A DNA stretch of 64,000 nucleotides, taken from the NCBI RefSeq assembly GCF_013426205.1, contig NC_089422.1:2480001-2544000 (forward strand). Direction: 5' to 3'. The notes beneath the pieces were generated by a model that saw only the letters and a list, made by a program, of their open reading frames with translations, did no database searches and was not told where the DNA came from. This document shows, piece by piece, positions 12,012 to 24,210 of the stretch (positions are counted from its first letter, which is position 1; each line of letters begins with the position of its first letter). The DNA is from Metarhizium brunneum. Its lineage: Eukaryota; Ascomycota; Sordariomycetes; Hypocreales; Clavicipitaceae. The translations under genes were made by a program, and so were the position numbers.

Positions 12012-13495
12012 TTAATCCAGTCGCTCAGTAAGTGACTTAATCACTCTGCTGTAAAATTTGCATGCTTGAGTCCGTGGGAAGGTAATTTCTTCGACCAAGT
12101 AGTCCGGTAGCATCCGAATCAAATCACCATCGCGGTCTGTATCAAGCTGAGGGCGATATGTAAATTGGACGTCGTCGTAACTATCGGAAGCATCTCCGGC
12201 ATCCAGTGAAAGCTTGAAGTGTAGAGCTTCAACAAGTTAGCATTGTGCTTTGTTAGTGTTGAGTGTCTCTTGGGAAGCTTACTCCCGTTCCTCCCAGTTT
12301 GAATGCAGTCGAAAACACTTCCACCGTCACCTCGTTTCATCCCCCGGACAATAAGACCTGTTAAGTCGCCGTACAGGTCTTCCCTTGCTTGCGCGGCCCG
12401 AACAACTTCCGATGGGGCTGATTTGTGGCCTATTACCCCAGGCTTTAATGCGCTTCCCGGATTTTTTACACAAGCTTCCGCGGCTCTGCTCGCCGAGAGT
12501 TTAGCGGAGAGCGATTTTATCTCAGACCGGGCACTCGATAATGATGCCTCCAGGCCACATATTTTGCTTTCCAAGTCGCAAACGTTAGTTTCACTACGCT
12601 CTAATTGCTGGCGTGCCTGCTCGCCTTGCTTCGCCAGTGCCGATTGTACATTTAATTCATCTTTGAGCGATTGAATAAGTTTGTTTGAGGCTGCCGACAT
12701 GTCAGATATTCCAAATTGAAGGTGTCAATATAATAATGGATATTCTCCCATTGACTGCAGGGCCAAAGCCTTACCTGCCGTATTTTGTTCTGACTGCTGT
12801 TTCAGCCTTTCAAAATTGCGTTCTGCGGCTATCATTCCCACTTCGCGCAGCTCGTTGTGTCGTGTTTTTAGCGAGTCGTACTTCTTCATCAATTCTCCTA
12901 ATCGCCCCTGAGTTGAAACCTCGTCCATATTATTGGTATATTCCGTTGGGAATTGCTCCTCTGCGTCAATGACGGGTTCTGTCTCTTGCTGTCCTAGCTG
13001 CTCAACGCTTTTCGGCTCCTCGTGACCGTTCTCGAATGTTGGTTCGTGCTCCTTTTCAATATTTTGAGTGTATAATTTGCCCGAAGATCCTGTGTTTCGT
13101 GATAAGCCGGCTAGTCGCCCCTGCTCATGAGATGAAGAAAGATTTGGATATGATTTTCCTAAGGCGATCTTGTCTGGTTCGTCCATATGTTTTCCGTGGG
13201 CTCCAGCTTGTTCAATAGTATTGTTTTTGCTCTTCTCCATTAATATTTGCCTCGCCATCGCGGGTAGTTTTAAATGACCCGTGCCGCTCTTAGCGCTTTT
13301 CGTTCTTTGGAACGGCTTCGTTACTCGGGTTGTAGAGTTCGCGGTTCGGTCACGACTTCGCTTAGATGCTACAGCCTTCCCAGCAAGCTCCTGAGAAGAT
13401 GGCATACCAATCGCTTCCACATCGTCGAAATCTGGTTCAGAATCGGAGAGGACCATTGACGCAAGGTTGCCCACCACATGCGAATGACGAGCCAT
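12012..13495 (-). CDS. CSM1: monopolin complex subunit Csm1/Pcs1
   Basis: Exons 12775-13495, 12283-12690 and 12012-12226 give 447 aa. The N-terminal half is basic and disordered. A heptad-rich coiled coil follows (about residues 200-320, with words such as LKDEL and LESKICGLEASL), then a globular C-terminal domain that begins with LYGDLTGLIVRG and FDCIQTGRNG. The 56-nt intron falls inside that word and the splice restores NGTLHFKL. The domain ends with LIRMLPDYLVEEITFPR. This architecture is that of Csm1 (budding yeast) and Pcs1 (fission yeast), which crosslink kinetochore microtubule sites and act at rDNA. The start at 13495 is the first ATG of the open frame. The gene is divergent from MSP1, with about 760 bp between the starts. 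Confidence 0.85.
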
Positions 13496-14252
13496 CTGTC
13501 ATGTGGAGCAGTAAAATTGAGAGTGACGAATAGTCGTATATTTGAAAATAGATGGCTTTTTGTAATGCGGCTTGAGGAGACAAATTATCCTCTGTCGCTT
13601 CATCCAGCCGAGAATCAGGAAATCTTCAACAGTATTATGATGTGGACGAGATGCTAATATGTTGTGGGTTCCTCTAAACAGGCCGATGGTACTTCCGTTT
13701 TGGGTAGAATGTAAACAACTCGTCATGTCATCCACTGCCTTAGTTCGGAAGTTACGTAAGCATGTACGTACAGTACTACTACCTACCTAGGTACTTAAGT
13801 AGGTACTTTACGTACTACTACAGCCTACTAGTGCCTCATCTGGTGCCGCGGGTCCTTCTCCGTAGCAGAGGAGAGTGGCAAACACTGTGCCAAAAGGGAA
13901 TAGACCCCAGCACAAGTGGATACGTAGCACATGAATGCGAAGACGGTGCTCCGTACTCCATACTCCGTTAGCAGATTCGACTTACCATATACACTCATGA
14001 CAACATCCCAATCTAGTCGTTTGAACATACCGTACAATAACTTTTGAAAGCATGCAAGGCGACTGGAAAATCCCTCGTTTCTCCACGTGTACGCTTGATC
14101 AACCATCTGCGACAACTTTTTATCAGTTCTGAGAGATCTTGACAGGGCAAGCCCCGATACGTCAGAACATCTCGGCTCAGCGCTTTCTCTATTTACTAAG
14201 CCATACCCTGATGCCCGGGAAATCAGTCCTGTGGTTGCATTCAATTCTCGGT
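13496..14252. other. divergent promoter region of CSM1 and MSP1
   Basis: The region carries a TACCTAGG-type palindromic island at 13779-13810. A 138-codon minus-strand open frame (13828-14244) crosses most of it. I do not recognise its product and it would overlap the MSP1 leader, so I leave it unannotated. Confidence 0.4.
13779..13810. repeat. TACCTAGG/TACTTAAG palindromic island
   Basis: Overlapping copies of tacctaggta and gtacttaagt form a nearly self-complementary stretch between CSM1 and MSP1. The same words recur in other intergenic spacers of the window and never in an exon that I modelled. Confidence 0.7.
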
Positions 14253-15722
14253 ATGGGTGAACGACGGAAACTCGGCGATGTCGCCCTTGACCTCTTATTA
14301 TTTGCCGGCATGGTATGTCATACCTAACTGGGTCGGCCCGCGTCTAACCCCCCCTGAGAGAAACGTACATGTTTATTGACCATAGAGTTTATTACATAGA
14401 TGACAGCTGGACTCTATGTTGCCAGAAACCTTCTCACTCCGATGCTGAGCAATCTGGCTGACCCCGACAAAGAAAAACACGAACAAGCTAGACGGCAGGC
14501 TAAGGCACACCTCGAGCGATTGAATCGTCAGCGGAATATAGACCGAGATGGAGACGACGAGAGCGGAGATGCCAGGAGGATTCAAAGCGTTGAGGACCTG
14601 GTTTTGAACGAGTACGAGAACTTGGTTGCGCTGGAAATGGTCGCCCCAGAGGACATACATGTCGGATTTGATGGTGAGATACATGCCCTACTTTGACTGT
14701 GAATAAATGGTCATATAGTATTTCTGAAACGAACTGACTGATGTTTTTTCATTCACAGATATTGGTGGGCTTGATTCGATTATTGAGGAGCTAAAAGAAT
14801 CCGTGATATACCCACTTACGATGCCGCATCTGTATTCCCACGCTGCGCCTTTACTGTCAGCACCGTCCGGAGTGCTTCTTTTTGGACCCCCGGGTTGTGG
14901 AAAGACCATGCTTGCAAAGGCGTTAGCCCATGAAAGCGGAGCTTCGTTCATCAACCTTCACATCTCAACCATGACAGAGAAGTGGTACGGTGATTCTAAC
15001 AAAATAGTTCGTGCTGTCTTTTCCTTGGCACGCAAAATGCAGCCAGCTATCATATTCATCGACGAAATAGACGCGGTCCTAGGAACAAGGAGGAGCGGGG
15101 AGCACGAGGCCAGCGGTATGGTCAAAGCTGAGTAAGGTTTTCTTCGCAGTCTTCCGTACATGGTCTGGATTTTAACACAGAGGCTAGGTTTATGACATTA
15201 TGGGATGGCCTAACATCGGCCAATGCATCGGGGATGCCGGCTCAAATTGTCGTTTTAGGGGCTACAAACCGCATACATGACATTGACGAGGCAATTTTGC
15301 GCCGTATGCCCAAAAAATTTCCGGTGCCTCTCCCTGGCCTTGAACAGCGACGCAAAATATTGCAGCTTATTCTACAGGATACAAAGACAGACGCAGAGCA
15401 TTTTGATTTGGACTACGTATCGAAGATCACTGCAGGAATGTCAGGCAGTGACATCAAAGAAGCTTGCCGTGATGCTGCCATGGCACCTGTCCGGGAGTAC
15501 ATGCGACAATACAGAGGTGAGGGGCGGCGAATGACTTCGGTTGATCCCAGCCAATTTCGCGGTATTAGGACAGATGACTTTCTCAGCAATGGAGGCAGCC
15601 ATATAGACAAGAAGGATGGCAAGAGCGCCAAAAACGCGGCTGACAGGAGAAAAAACAAGAGCCGAGGGTCCGGTGGCGAGTATGAAAATGTGGATGAACT
15701 CCTGGTCGAAAGCCAGGATTAG
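14253..15722 (+). CDS. MSP1: Msp1/ATAD1 membrane-protein extractase (AAA ATPase)
   Basis: Exons 14253-14312, 14400-14673, 14759-15131 and 15188-15722 give 413 aa. Msp1 pulls mislocalised tail-anchored proteins out of the mitochondrial outer membrane and peroxisomes. The N-terminal hydrophobic segment (about residues 10-36) is the anchor. The AAA module has Walker A GPPGCGKT (about 154-161), Walker B IIFIDEID (about 208-215) and the second region of homology GATNR followed by ILRRMPKKF. Choosing the acceptor at 15187 gives the family-typical [11 protein letters not shown]; an earlier AG would insert two residues. The C-terminus after the AAA lid is basic and ends in an acidic tail. An in-frame ATG at about 14211 could extend the N-terminus, but the anchor-proximal start fits the family better. 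Confidence 0.92.
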
Positions 15723-16803
15723 GCAGTGCTGGAATTGGCTGCTGGTGAAACCCTTGAGAGATAGTGGTGTCACTGACAACGATCTGAAGCATTAAATTTC
15801 TGTTGCTGTGCTTTAATATGACCTCGATAGCGTGCAGTCTGATGTGACACGCCTTTCCGCTAGCTATGTCTAGCCACCTGCCTGGATGTAGGTAGAGAAC
15901 CTATTGATGCCATCACATTGTGCAATAATTGCACATGCACAGATTTAGAGGGCTATTGACCTATAGGACCTTGATACCGTACAGGATTTTCACGGATTAT
16001 CACGCGTTAAAACATTGAAACTCGAGTCTTTTGATGCTCTGTGAAATGGAAGTGTCTTTTAAGACATTCGAAGTTGACTTGACGCCGCTGGGAAAATTGG
16101 CTAATTGATGTCTGGTTGAACGTACTCTCGAGGAGCACCAACACGGTACGGAGTAGTACTAGTGGCTATCCTTGAGATCACGCCATTGGGGGCTGCCCCA
16201 CCGAGCGGTTTGAGGAGACGTCAGACTTTTGCTGTTAGGCCAGGATGATTATTGCCTCCGTTCATCGGCATCGGCATTATCGCTTCGTTTCGAGGCGGTG
16301 GAATGCCGCGCAAATACCGATGCACATTACTGATAGGATACGGACCCGACGCTGGCGGTGATCGGTGATGAGCTTAGGGTAGGAATGATTCCGGCAGGTA
16401 CGCCGTATTGTAATAATACCTACATCTAAGTACTTAAGTAGGCTAGGTACCTAAGGTAGGCACAGTTGCGGCACGACACAGTCGGGGAAATGCGATCCAG
16501 TGCTGGGTTCTTATGCCAGGCCCACTCCTGAACCCCAGAATCGGACACGCAGCTATTATGGAGCGGCGGTGACTGATGATGGTGCCGCAGTCACCTCTTC
16601 TGCCCTGGTGCACTGTGCTCTCCACAATCTCTTCCCGAGTTTCCTCCTTTCAATGCCCTACATTTCCGCTCCAACTCAAATCTCCCTATCCAGATCCTTT
16701 GGTTTCGGCCAAGTGATTGCCAACCCCTTTGGCTTCTCACACTTGTCACCCGTGGCCTGCTGGTATTAGCAATTTGGCCGTCTCAGCCGACAAGCGCAGC
16801 AAT
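15723..16803. other. intergenic between MSP1 and the cystathionine beta-lyase gene
   Basis: The region holds the MSP1 3' end and the promoter of the next gene. An ACGCGT lies at 16002-16007 and a TACTTAAGTA/TACCTAAGGT island at about 16418-16460. The open frame continues in phase upstream of the chosen lyase start to 16717, but that part reads like a CT-rich 5' leader. No separate gene is visible. Confidence 0.45.
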
Positions 16804-18217
16804 ATGGCTTCCTCGAAGCCTATCAACGCGAGTGCTACCAAGAGCGTTACAGGTCCTGCTAAGACTGATCTTGATGGACACAATCTTCCTCCATCCCCAG
16901 CCCCGTCAAGTCCTCGGAATGGCCGCCGACGCTATGCTTTGGCAACTGAATTGGTCTACACCGAAGGCAAGGACCAGTATGGTGCCTCAAGCATCCCTAT
17001 CTACCAATCTGCAACATTCAAGCAGACTTCGGCTGCTGGCGGTCAGCAAGACTATGACTACACACGATCCGGCAACCCGACTCGAACGCATCTCGAGAGA
17101 CATCTCGCCAAGATTATGAATGCAAATCGCGCACTTGCTGTGAGCTCCGGTATGGGTGCTTTAGATGTCATCACTCGTTTGTTGCGCCCCGGCGACGAGG
17201 TTATCACCGGAGACGACTTGTATGGTGGTACCCATCGCTTGCTCACGTATATGGCCACGAATCAGGGCATCATTGTGCATCATGTTGACACCACAAAAGT
17301 CGATGCCGTTCAGGCGAGAATATCCGACAAAACAGCCATGGTTTTACTAGAGACTCCGACGAACCCCCTGATTAAGATAGTAGACCTAGCGTCTATTGCT
17401 CAAATGGCTCATGACGCCAATTCCAAGGCTCTGGTTGTAGTTGACAACACCATGCTCTCTCCGATGCTGTGCAATCCGTTGGATCTGGGGGCAGACATTG
17501 TCTACGAATCCGGCACCAAGTATTTATCTGGGCACCACGACATCATGGCTGGTGTCATCGCTTGCAACGAGGCATCCATCGGAGACAAACTATTCTTCAC
17601 AATCAATTCGACTGGTTGCGGTCTGTCTCCTAACGACTCGTTTCTCCTTATGCGTGGTGTCAAGACTCTTGCTATACGCATGGAGAAGCAACAAGCCAGC
17701 GCGCAGGCGATTGCTGAGTTTCTTGAGTCTCACGGGTTTCGTGTTCGGTACCCAGGCCTCCAGTCGCATCCGCAATATGATTTGCATTGGTCTATTGCGC
17801 GGGGAGCTGGTGCCGTTTTGTCTTTCGAGACTGGAGATGCAGCCATGTCGGAGCGAATCGTGGAGGCAGCAAGGCTATGGGCAATCAGTGTCAGTTTTGG
17901 CTGCGTGAATAGCCTCATCAGTATGCCGTGTCAAATGAGTCACGCAAGCATTGATGCAAAGACACGTAGAGAGAGGCAAATGCCCGAAGACATCATTCGT
18001 CTCTGTGTAGGGATAGAAGATGTGAATGATCTGATTGAGGATTTGTCCCGTGCGGTAAGTACTATATTTATAAACCAGTTACGACATTGTTTGTTGGAAT
18101 ACTGATTGAAAATTGTTGTAGCTCGTTCAAGCTGGAGCCGTGACTGTTACATTGGACGGGTTTCATGCAACTGGTGCTGCAGCAGAGCTAGGCAAAACAC
18201 CACTCACCCAAGAGTAA
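16804..18217 (+). CDS. STR3: cystathionine beta-lyase (Str3/MetC type)
   Basis: Exons 16804-18054 and 18122-18217 give 448 aa. The protein is a fold-type I PLP enzyme of the Cys/Met metabolism family that splits cystathionine to homocysteine, pyruvate and ammonia in methionine synthesis. Visible marks are YDYTRSGNPTR, SSGMGALD, GDDLYGGTHRLL, ETPTNP and the PLP lysine at about residue 239 in SGTKYLSGHHD. The last 32 codons sit on a small second exon behind a 67-nt intron. The start at 16804 (MASSKP) is preferred. An in-frame ATG at 16717 would add 29 residues of no conserved character. Cystathionine gamma-lyase or gamma-synthase share the fold, but the internal words fit fungal beta-lyase best. 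Confidence 0.88.
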
Positions 18218-18941
18218 TGTAGATCAAGGCATGAATATGAACCTGTGAAACGAGCTTCTTTTTGAATATCGGACGCATATCATGTGCATTCTTTCAACCA
18301 GTACACACGTTGCGTGTTTTTGAATCTATCGGCAACAAACCCCATGCAGGGCCCTTTACTAAATGCTTAACGGAGTTTGGGCCAGGTCACTAATGAGGGT
18401 GTTCTGGGAATCTAAATTGATGGTGTGCTTTTCGAAACAAACGACACCCTGAAGTGTATTATAGAAGTGGGAGGGATCTCACATGATTTCATGAGGAGGT
18501 TAGCACAAGGAGGTCAAATCGAGCCGGTAGAGTAGTAGAATCAGAAGACGTTCTGAATCAAGCAGAGTAATCCACGGCGTCGCCATCATAGCTACAATGA
18601 TCAAAAGCAGACACGCTATCAATCTGTAGTGGTTTCACATTGACACTCAGCCTCTGGAGTAGAATTATGCAAGAATTTGCCCTCATGTCAGCGCCCTTGA
18701 ACAAGCGATAGAGTAAAAATGCCAAGATTTGTGCTTGCAAATGACCGCAACGAAGAGAGAACAGATGCAACATGCACTCTCAGTGTGCATTATGTAGACT
18801 GATCTAGAGAGAAAGCGACAATTACAATTCAATGAGGCAACCGCAACACAAGTTGGATCTGCAAGCCGACGCCAAGACTCCCTACTGATAAAAGTAATGC
18901 CCAACACGAGACATCAACAACCTTCAAAACTCGTTCAAAAC
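18218..18941. other. spacer between two convergent genes
   Basis: About 720 bp separate the stop codons of the lyase gene (plus) and the SERINC gene (minus). It should be 3' UTR sequence of both. I see no open frame with protein character and no repeat. Confidence 0.5.
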
Positions 18942-20519
18942 TTAGGAGAATTCGAATCGATCAGGAAGGATGATTGGCGCGACCAAGCTCCAGATGTACA
19001 ACCCATAACACACCCAGGCGCTAACTATCTTGATCCAGCTCGCTGCATACGTACGGCCCACAGTGGCGAAGTCGCGATCCCTAGTGCTCTCCTCGTACTG
19101 CATCGTTAACAACGTTGCGACCCAGGCCGTAGCAAGGAAGAAAATGATATGGAAGACAGTGTAACTGTACTGGGTTCGAGAACGCTCGTCGTCATGCGGT
19201 GTGCTCTCCTCAGAGTCACCTTCATCATCTGATAGGAGGGCGTTTGCCGGCAAACTGCCTTCTTCAACAGCCCGGCGCAGCGCCTCAGCCCTCATCTCTC
19301 GTCGGGCACTTGGTTGCTGGGTGACCAGGCCGTGTTCATCATCCTCAGGCAAATGTATTCCGCCCACATTGCCCCCGAGACCCAAACTCTGCGTAGCTGC
19401 ACGAGTCGTTGTGTAGGCCACTGTCAGCATTGTCACGATGGCGCCGATCACGACAGAAGTTGTCCTGGTACCCTGTGCTCGGATAAGTGGGTTGCAGTGC
19501 TTGTCGTCAGGTTCCATTGATACGGCAGACATCGTCAGGTAGGTGCAGTACACTGAAACCATAGCAGCCTGTGCCAGGCCAGCTTTCGGGTTGAACTCCT
19601 GCACCTTTGACTTGATGGAAATGAAAGAGACAGCCAACCAGAAGAGTAGGTTTATTGTGATGACGGCTTGGTTCATATGGCAGTCCCCCTGAGCAAAGAA
19701 AATGTACTGAACCACCGTCATCGCGACGGACCCAAGATACATACCAAGGGTGGACCCAATAAGCACAAATCTCCAAAATCTGGAATCGGTATCTTCGATC
19801 TGTCCCAAACAGTACTCGGCCCAGGTGTGTGCTAAGTCAACAAGGAGAACTAGACCAAGGATCAAAAATAACATGGCGCAAACCAGAGAAATATAGTTTC
19901 CCCAGAATATAAAGAAGTCATTCGGTATAAGGAAGGCAACGACAACGAGAGCCAGCCACACGATGACCTTGGGTCCCCAATAACCATTCTGAATGGCTGC
20001 GCGAGGGTGTTTAGAAGATGTTACTCCAAAAAGCATGCCGGCGAGGACAAGGTGAAAGAGTCCGAGAGCAAAATTGATTCTGTGTACAGCAAGCCAGCCG
20101 TAGCACTCTCCATTCGGACAATTAATCTTAACGTAGTCGAGTGCCAAGTGTTGTAGTTTTTCGATGGCCCAAGGTGTTAGCATTATCCAAGCTAGAATTG
20201 AATTGACCAGAAGAAGGAGGGCGTAGGCGATACGAGTAGCAACACTAAGGGACGTCTCTCATCAGCTTATGTCTCCACAGAGGCAAGAACCCTGAGCCAA
20301 AGCAGACTGAGTTTATCGTACCTGTTGCCGCACTTCCCGCAGGCACTGCAAACCATGGAGCAGGTGGCGGCACCACAGCAACTTGCAGCGAATGAAAGCA
20401 CCTAACAGAGAAAAGGGTGTCAGGTTTCGACTGATATCAGTAGAGGAGGATAAAACCGGGTAACGTACAGTGCTCATGCTGGGGACTGCGAGCAGAGGGA
20501 GGGAGAGTATTGCGCCCAT
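18942..20519 (-). CDS. TMS1: SERINC-family membrane protein (Tms1)
   Basis: Exons 20469-20519, 20322-20401 and 18942-20244 give 477 aa. The start is the short first exon MGAILSLPLL. The second exon encodes the Cys-rich word CCGAATCSMVCSACGKCG found at the head of all SERINC proteins. About ten hydrophobic spans follow, including the family word NYISLVCAMLF region and a cytosolic loop rich in Glu and Asp (around SDDEGDSEES). SERINC proteins are polytopic proteins first linked to serine incorporation into lipids and later shown in animals to scramble lipids. The yeast and fungal role is less clear. The gene is convergent with the lyase gene and divergent from MCH1. Confidence 0.92.
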
Positions 20520-21027
20520 TTTGTTGTCGTCGCTATGGCTTGGAAGTCCACGACTAGACTTCTGGTGTTGAAACACGCGCGAGCGCGATGTGTAGATTCT
20601 ATACGCGAGTGACTCCTACAGGACTAATGGTAGGACAATATGATGTGACAAGACACCCAGACAAGGGCAAAGCGTGAGCCGCGGATGGTTTCAACTGACC
20701 TGACCATACGCAGGTCTTGGTCTTCGCAGGCGGCCGCGACAGCTCTTAGAACATGACGTGGAGGCGGATGATAGGATTACGTAAGGCACCATGTTTGTGA
20801 TTGGCAAGCAAGTTGCACCCACAACAGAACTTGGGCAAGTCACACGCATTCTTGACTTAACACTCCATAATCCGAGCTAAACGGAATTACATACTGTCGC
20901 ACAGTATAAGGGATACTAACACATCAATACATGTGGCGTGGCCACGCCCATTTTTTGGTGCGATATATACTTAATCAGTCATCTCCTTACCTATCAGCAT
21001 CCAAGACCCGCAAGATTTACTAGATGA

Positions 21028-21051
21028 AGTACCTAGGTACCTACCTAGGCA
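21028..21051. repeat. TACCTAGG palindromic island
   Basis: The stretch reads agtacctaggtacctacctaggc and is almost entirely self-complementary. It is one of the dispersed intergenic islands of this window. Confidence 0.7.
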
Positions 21052-21349
21052 CTCCTGAGGGCCTCAAAGGTGCATGTCCAAGTTTGAGACTTTGAGAAGT
21101 CGAATCTGACTATGAGATAAAAGACAAGGATTTACAGGAATATGAGGATCAGTTGACGAGCCGTCAACTTGGAAGTATCAGGACATCAAAGATCTTGTAA
21201 AAGTCTACCATATATATAAGACAAGCAAGACGGCGATTGTGCTCGGTGGTCTATTAGATATTTGGAGCAGCACTCTGCAGTTCAGTTACTGGTAATACAA
21301 AAGAATAAAAGCATATTGGTTTATTAGTATATGTAAGGTACGTATAATA

Positions 21350-21404
21350 TACCTACTTACTTAAGTACTTAAGTACCTAGGCAGGTACCTAGGTAGGTAC
21401 TTAC
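21350..21404. repeat. TACTTAAG/TACCTAGG palindromic island
   Basis: Alternating acttaagt, acctaggt and ggtacc words form a 55-bp palindrome-rich block, one of the longest in the window. Confidence 0.75.
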
Positions 21405-21555
21405 TGTAAGTAGTCTGGTAGTTTCTTTTAGGTCGACTATCTTAACCTCCCCCCACGCGACATCTTATCCCCTACCCACCGCGGTATCGGCATAGTATCG
21501 GCACGTTTTAAACTACCAGGTACCTACATAAGTACTGCGTAAGTACTAACTAAGT

Positions 21556-21715
21556 ATTTAGGCGTATAGCTTTTATTTTTAATAGTAAAATTATTATTAT
21601 TAAATAAAACTTAAATAATAATTAGATTTTAAAAGACTTTATAAGTTATTTAATTATAATAGAGAGTTAATAATAATTAATAATATTTTTTTATCCTTTC
21701 TGAGTACTTATTACT
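21556..21715. repeat. AT-rich island
   Basis: About 160 bp consist almost only of A and T (taataattaataat, ttattattatt, aataaaac), flanked by normal-composition DNA. It could be a decayed, RIP-mutated transposon remnant or simply promoter AT sequence. I see no terminal repeats. Confidence 0.55.
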
Positions 21716-22076
21716 TACTTAAAAGGTACTTCGAGTGCAAGTGCCACCTTTGACTTGGGACCGTTAATAACACTCCCATCCGCCTCCGTCTGCCTTCCGT
21801 CTGCTCCGTACCCGTTTTCTTTTTCAACCTCGGACATCATAGCCCCAAACACCTTTGCTGATAGCCTGTGCTGGTTTGACCAACCAGACAGACCTCTGCC
21901 GGGAAATCCTTACCGCAGCAGGCTGCGGCCATTCGTCTTGTAGGCCTTGCTTCCCTTCCAAACGTCTGATGCGTCGGTTCTTGTCTCGAAAATATCGACC
22001 ACATCACTGTCTGAATCCTCTCATTTCGGCTGGCTGAACCGCGGCTTGTGATCTCTCACGCTGCTGCCTACCAGCC

Positions 22077-24210
22077 ATGGGTCAACAAAATCAACAAATG
22101 CGGCGAGCTCGCCTGGTTGCGAGCGTGGCTGCTACAATCATCTCCCTGGCTTGTGGAACAAACGTAAGTGTTGCATCTACTTATCTTTGGAATTCTCCCA
22201 ACTTGGACGAGACTACTGCATGTTCGCTACTGCTGTAGTCACGCCAAGCATGCCCCCAAAATGGTTGATATTCTATTCTCTCATTCTACCATGAGCTAAC
22301 ACGCCTTATCTCCAGTACGTCTATTCGGCATGGGCTCCGCAGTTTGCTGAGAGGCTCAAGCTATCAGCTACTCAGAGCAATCTCATCGGCCAATTCGGGA
22401 ACCTAGGCATGTATTCGCTTGGTGTTCCCGTAGGCATGTTTGTCGACAGACGTGGCCCTCGACCTTTTGTTCTCATTGGTGCCTTTCTCCTTGTTGCGGG
22501 ATACTTCCCCTTGCACATGGCTTACGACAAAGCATATGGATCCGTTGTAGCTCTTTGCTTCTTCTCCTTCCTAACCGGCCTTGGTAGTTGTATGGCATTT
22601 GCCGCTGCTGTGAAGACGTCGGCACTCAACTGGCCAGGTCACCGAGGTACGGCAACAGCATTTCCGCTGGCGGCGTTTGGCCTCAGCGCCTTCTTCTTCT
22701 CATTTATCGGGTCTGTTCTGTTCCCTGGCGATCCTAGCGCCTTCCTCAAGCTGCTTTCTTTCGGAACAGTTGGCTTGACTTTCGTAGGCTTCTTCTTTTT
22801 GAAGGTGTACCCGCATTCGAACTACCGTGCTATCTGCCACGAAGAGGGACGTCGTTCGCCCTCTTTGTCCGCTCATCTTCGGCAATCATACAGCCAATCC
22901 ACTCCTCATGGTATTCGCCATTCTGAAGAACCTGGTACGTCGAATACAGACTCCACAAACACGCACATGGCCTCATCGCCCGCGCTCTCTGGCCCAAATA
23001 CCCCTTCCAATAATCCTAGCTCGAGCAGCAAACCTGTCAATAATGATATTGAAGAAGATGCTGTGGATGAGACCTCGTCTTTGATGTCGTCGACAACCCC
23101 AGAGCTAGTAGAGAATGTAGTGGCGAGTAGTGTTGATACGGATCGATCTCATCGAATAGATATACGCGGCTTCAGTCTCCTTCGCAGTCAGTCTTTTTGG
23201 CTCTTGTTCACCATCATGGCTATTCTGTCAGGCGTTGGGCTTATGACCATTAAGTAAGTTTCGCTGTTCCGCCTTCTTGCCACTGTCTTCTTTCTCCTTC
23301 TCTGGGTTTTGGTTTGACCTTTCAACATGCTGGTTCTGGGCTGATTATTCCTAGCAATATTGGAAATGATGTAAATGCGCTATGGAAGCGGTACGACGGA
23401 TCGGTGACAGAAGACTTCCTTGTCCATCGCCAACAAATGCATGTGTCTATATTGTCTGTCTGCAGTTTTGTGGGCCGGCTTCTCAGTGGTAAGTCTCACC
23501 ATGAATGATCGCGCAGGTCGTTTTGATTGTCCAACCAACCATGCTGCTAATGATCAATGTGGAATTTTCAACTACTCTCTTATTTTACTACCTTTTGAGC
23601 AGCTGCCTAATCTTGCACTTACACATCCCTAACCTTCAGCCACATCCCTGGTCACTTGTTCTACCTGAGTTCGTCAAGAGCAAAATATTATGTAAAGAAG
23701 TATTTACTGATGTATTTCGCTTCAGGTGTTGGGTCAGACTTTTTGGTTAAATCCCTTCATGCCAGCCGCATCTGGTGTCTCTTCGTGGCATCCATCGTGT
23801 TTCTCGTGGCTCAAGTTTGCGCATTGATCATCGAAAATCCCCGCCTGCTAGGCTTTGTGTCAGGACTTTCTGGACTTGGATACGGGTTTCTCTTTGGAGT
23901 ATTTCCATCTCTCGTCACCGAAGCTTTTGGGATTCGTGGTCTAAGCCAGAATTGGGGCTTCATGACTCTGGCGCCGGTCATTTCTTCAAACATATTCAAT
24001 CTTTTCTACGGTTTGGTGTTGGATTCTCATAGTGTTTTCGACCCCAGTGGAGAGCGTTCTTGTCACGATGGCCTGGAATGCTATCGTGCGGCATATTGGG
24101 TGACTCTGATTGCTTGTCTCCTCGGAATTGTCTTCACTCTTCGGACAGTGCAACATGAACGCAGCATCAAAGTAGCTAGTGTAAAAAGAAAAACCAACAC
24201 AGAGGATTGA
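22077..24210 (+). CDS. MCH1: MFS transporter of the Mch1 (monocarboxylate-transporter-like) family
   Basis: Exons 22077-22163, 22316-23253, 23355-23488 and 23726-24210 give 547 aa. The product is a 12-span major facilitator. The first half has the loop word DRRGPRPFVLIGA; a long Ser/Asn/Thr-rich acidic cytosolic loop (about residues 190-280) joins it to the second half. The words GQFGNLGMYSLGVPVG, LLSGVGSDF and FPSLVTEAFG are those of fungal Mch1 proteins, which in yeast sit in the vacuolar membrane. Their substrate is not established. The third intron is unusually long here (237 nt, 23489-23725). I keep it because joining directly restores the conserved LLSGVGSDFLV. Confidence 0.85.

Larger units (their letters stand above)
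20520..22076. other. divergent promoter region of TMS1 and MCH1 with repeats and an AT-rich island
   Basis: The 1.56 kb spacer contains TACCTAGG islands at 21028-21051 and 21350-21404, further related words near 21517-21556, and a very AT-rich block at about 21556-21715. No gene is visible. Confidence 0.55.

Noticed and set aside
13828..14244. 138-codon minus-strand open frame between CSM1 and MSP1
   Set aside because: It overlaps the MSP1 leader, has no motif or membrane pattern I recognise and no splice-supported extension. It may be chance, although expression data could revive it.
23489..23725. Extra exon inside the long MCH1 intron
   Set aside because: In-frame sequence just before 23726 is open, but any inclusion breaks the conserved LLSGVGSDF of the family.
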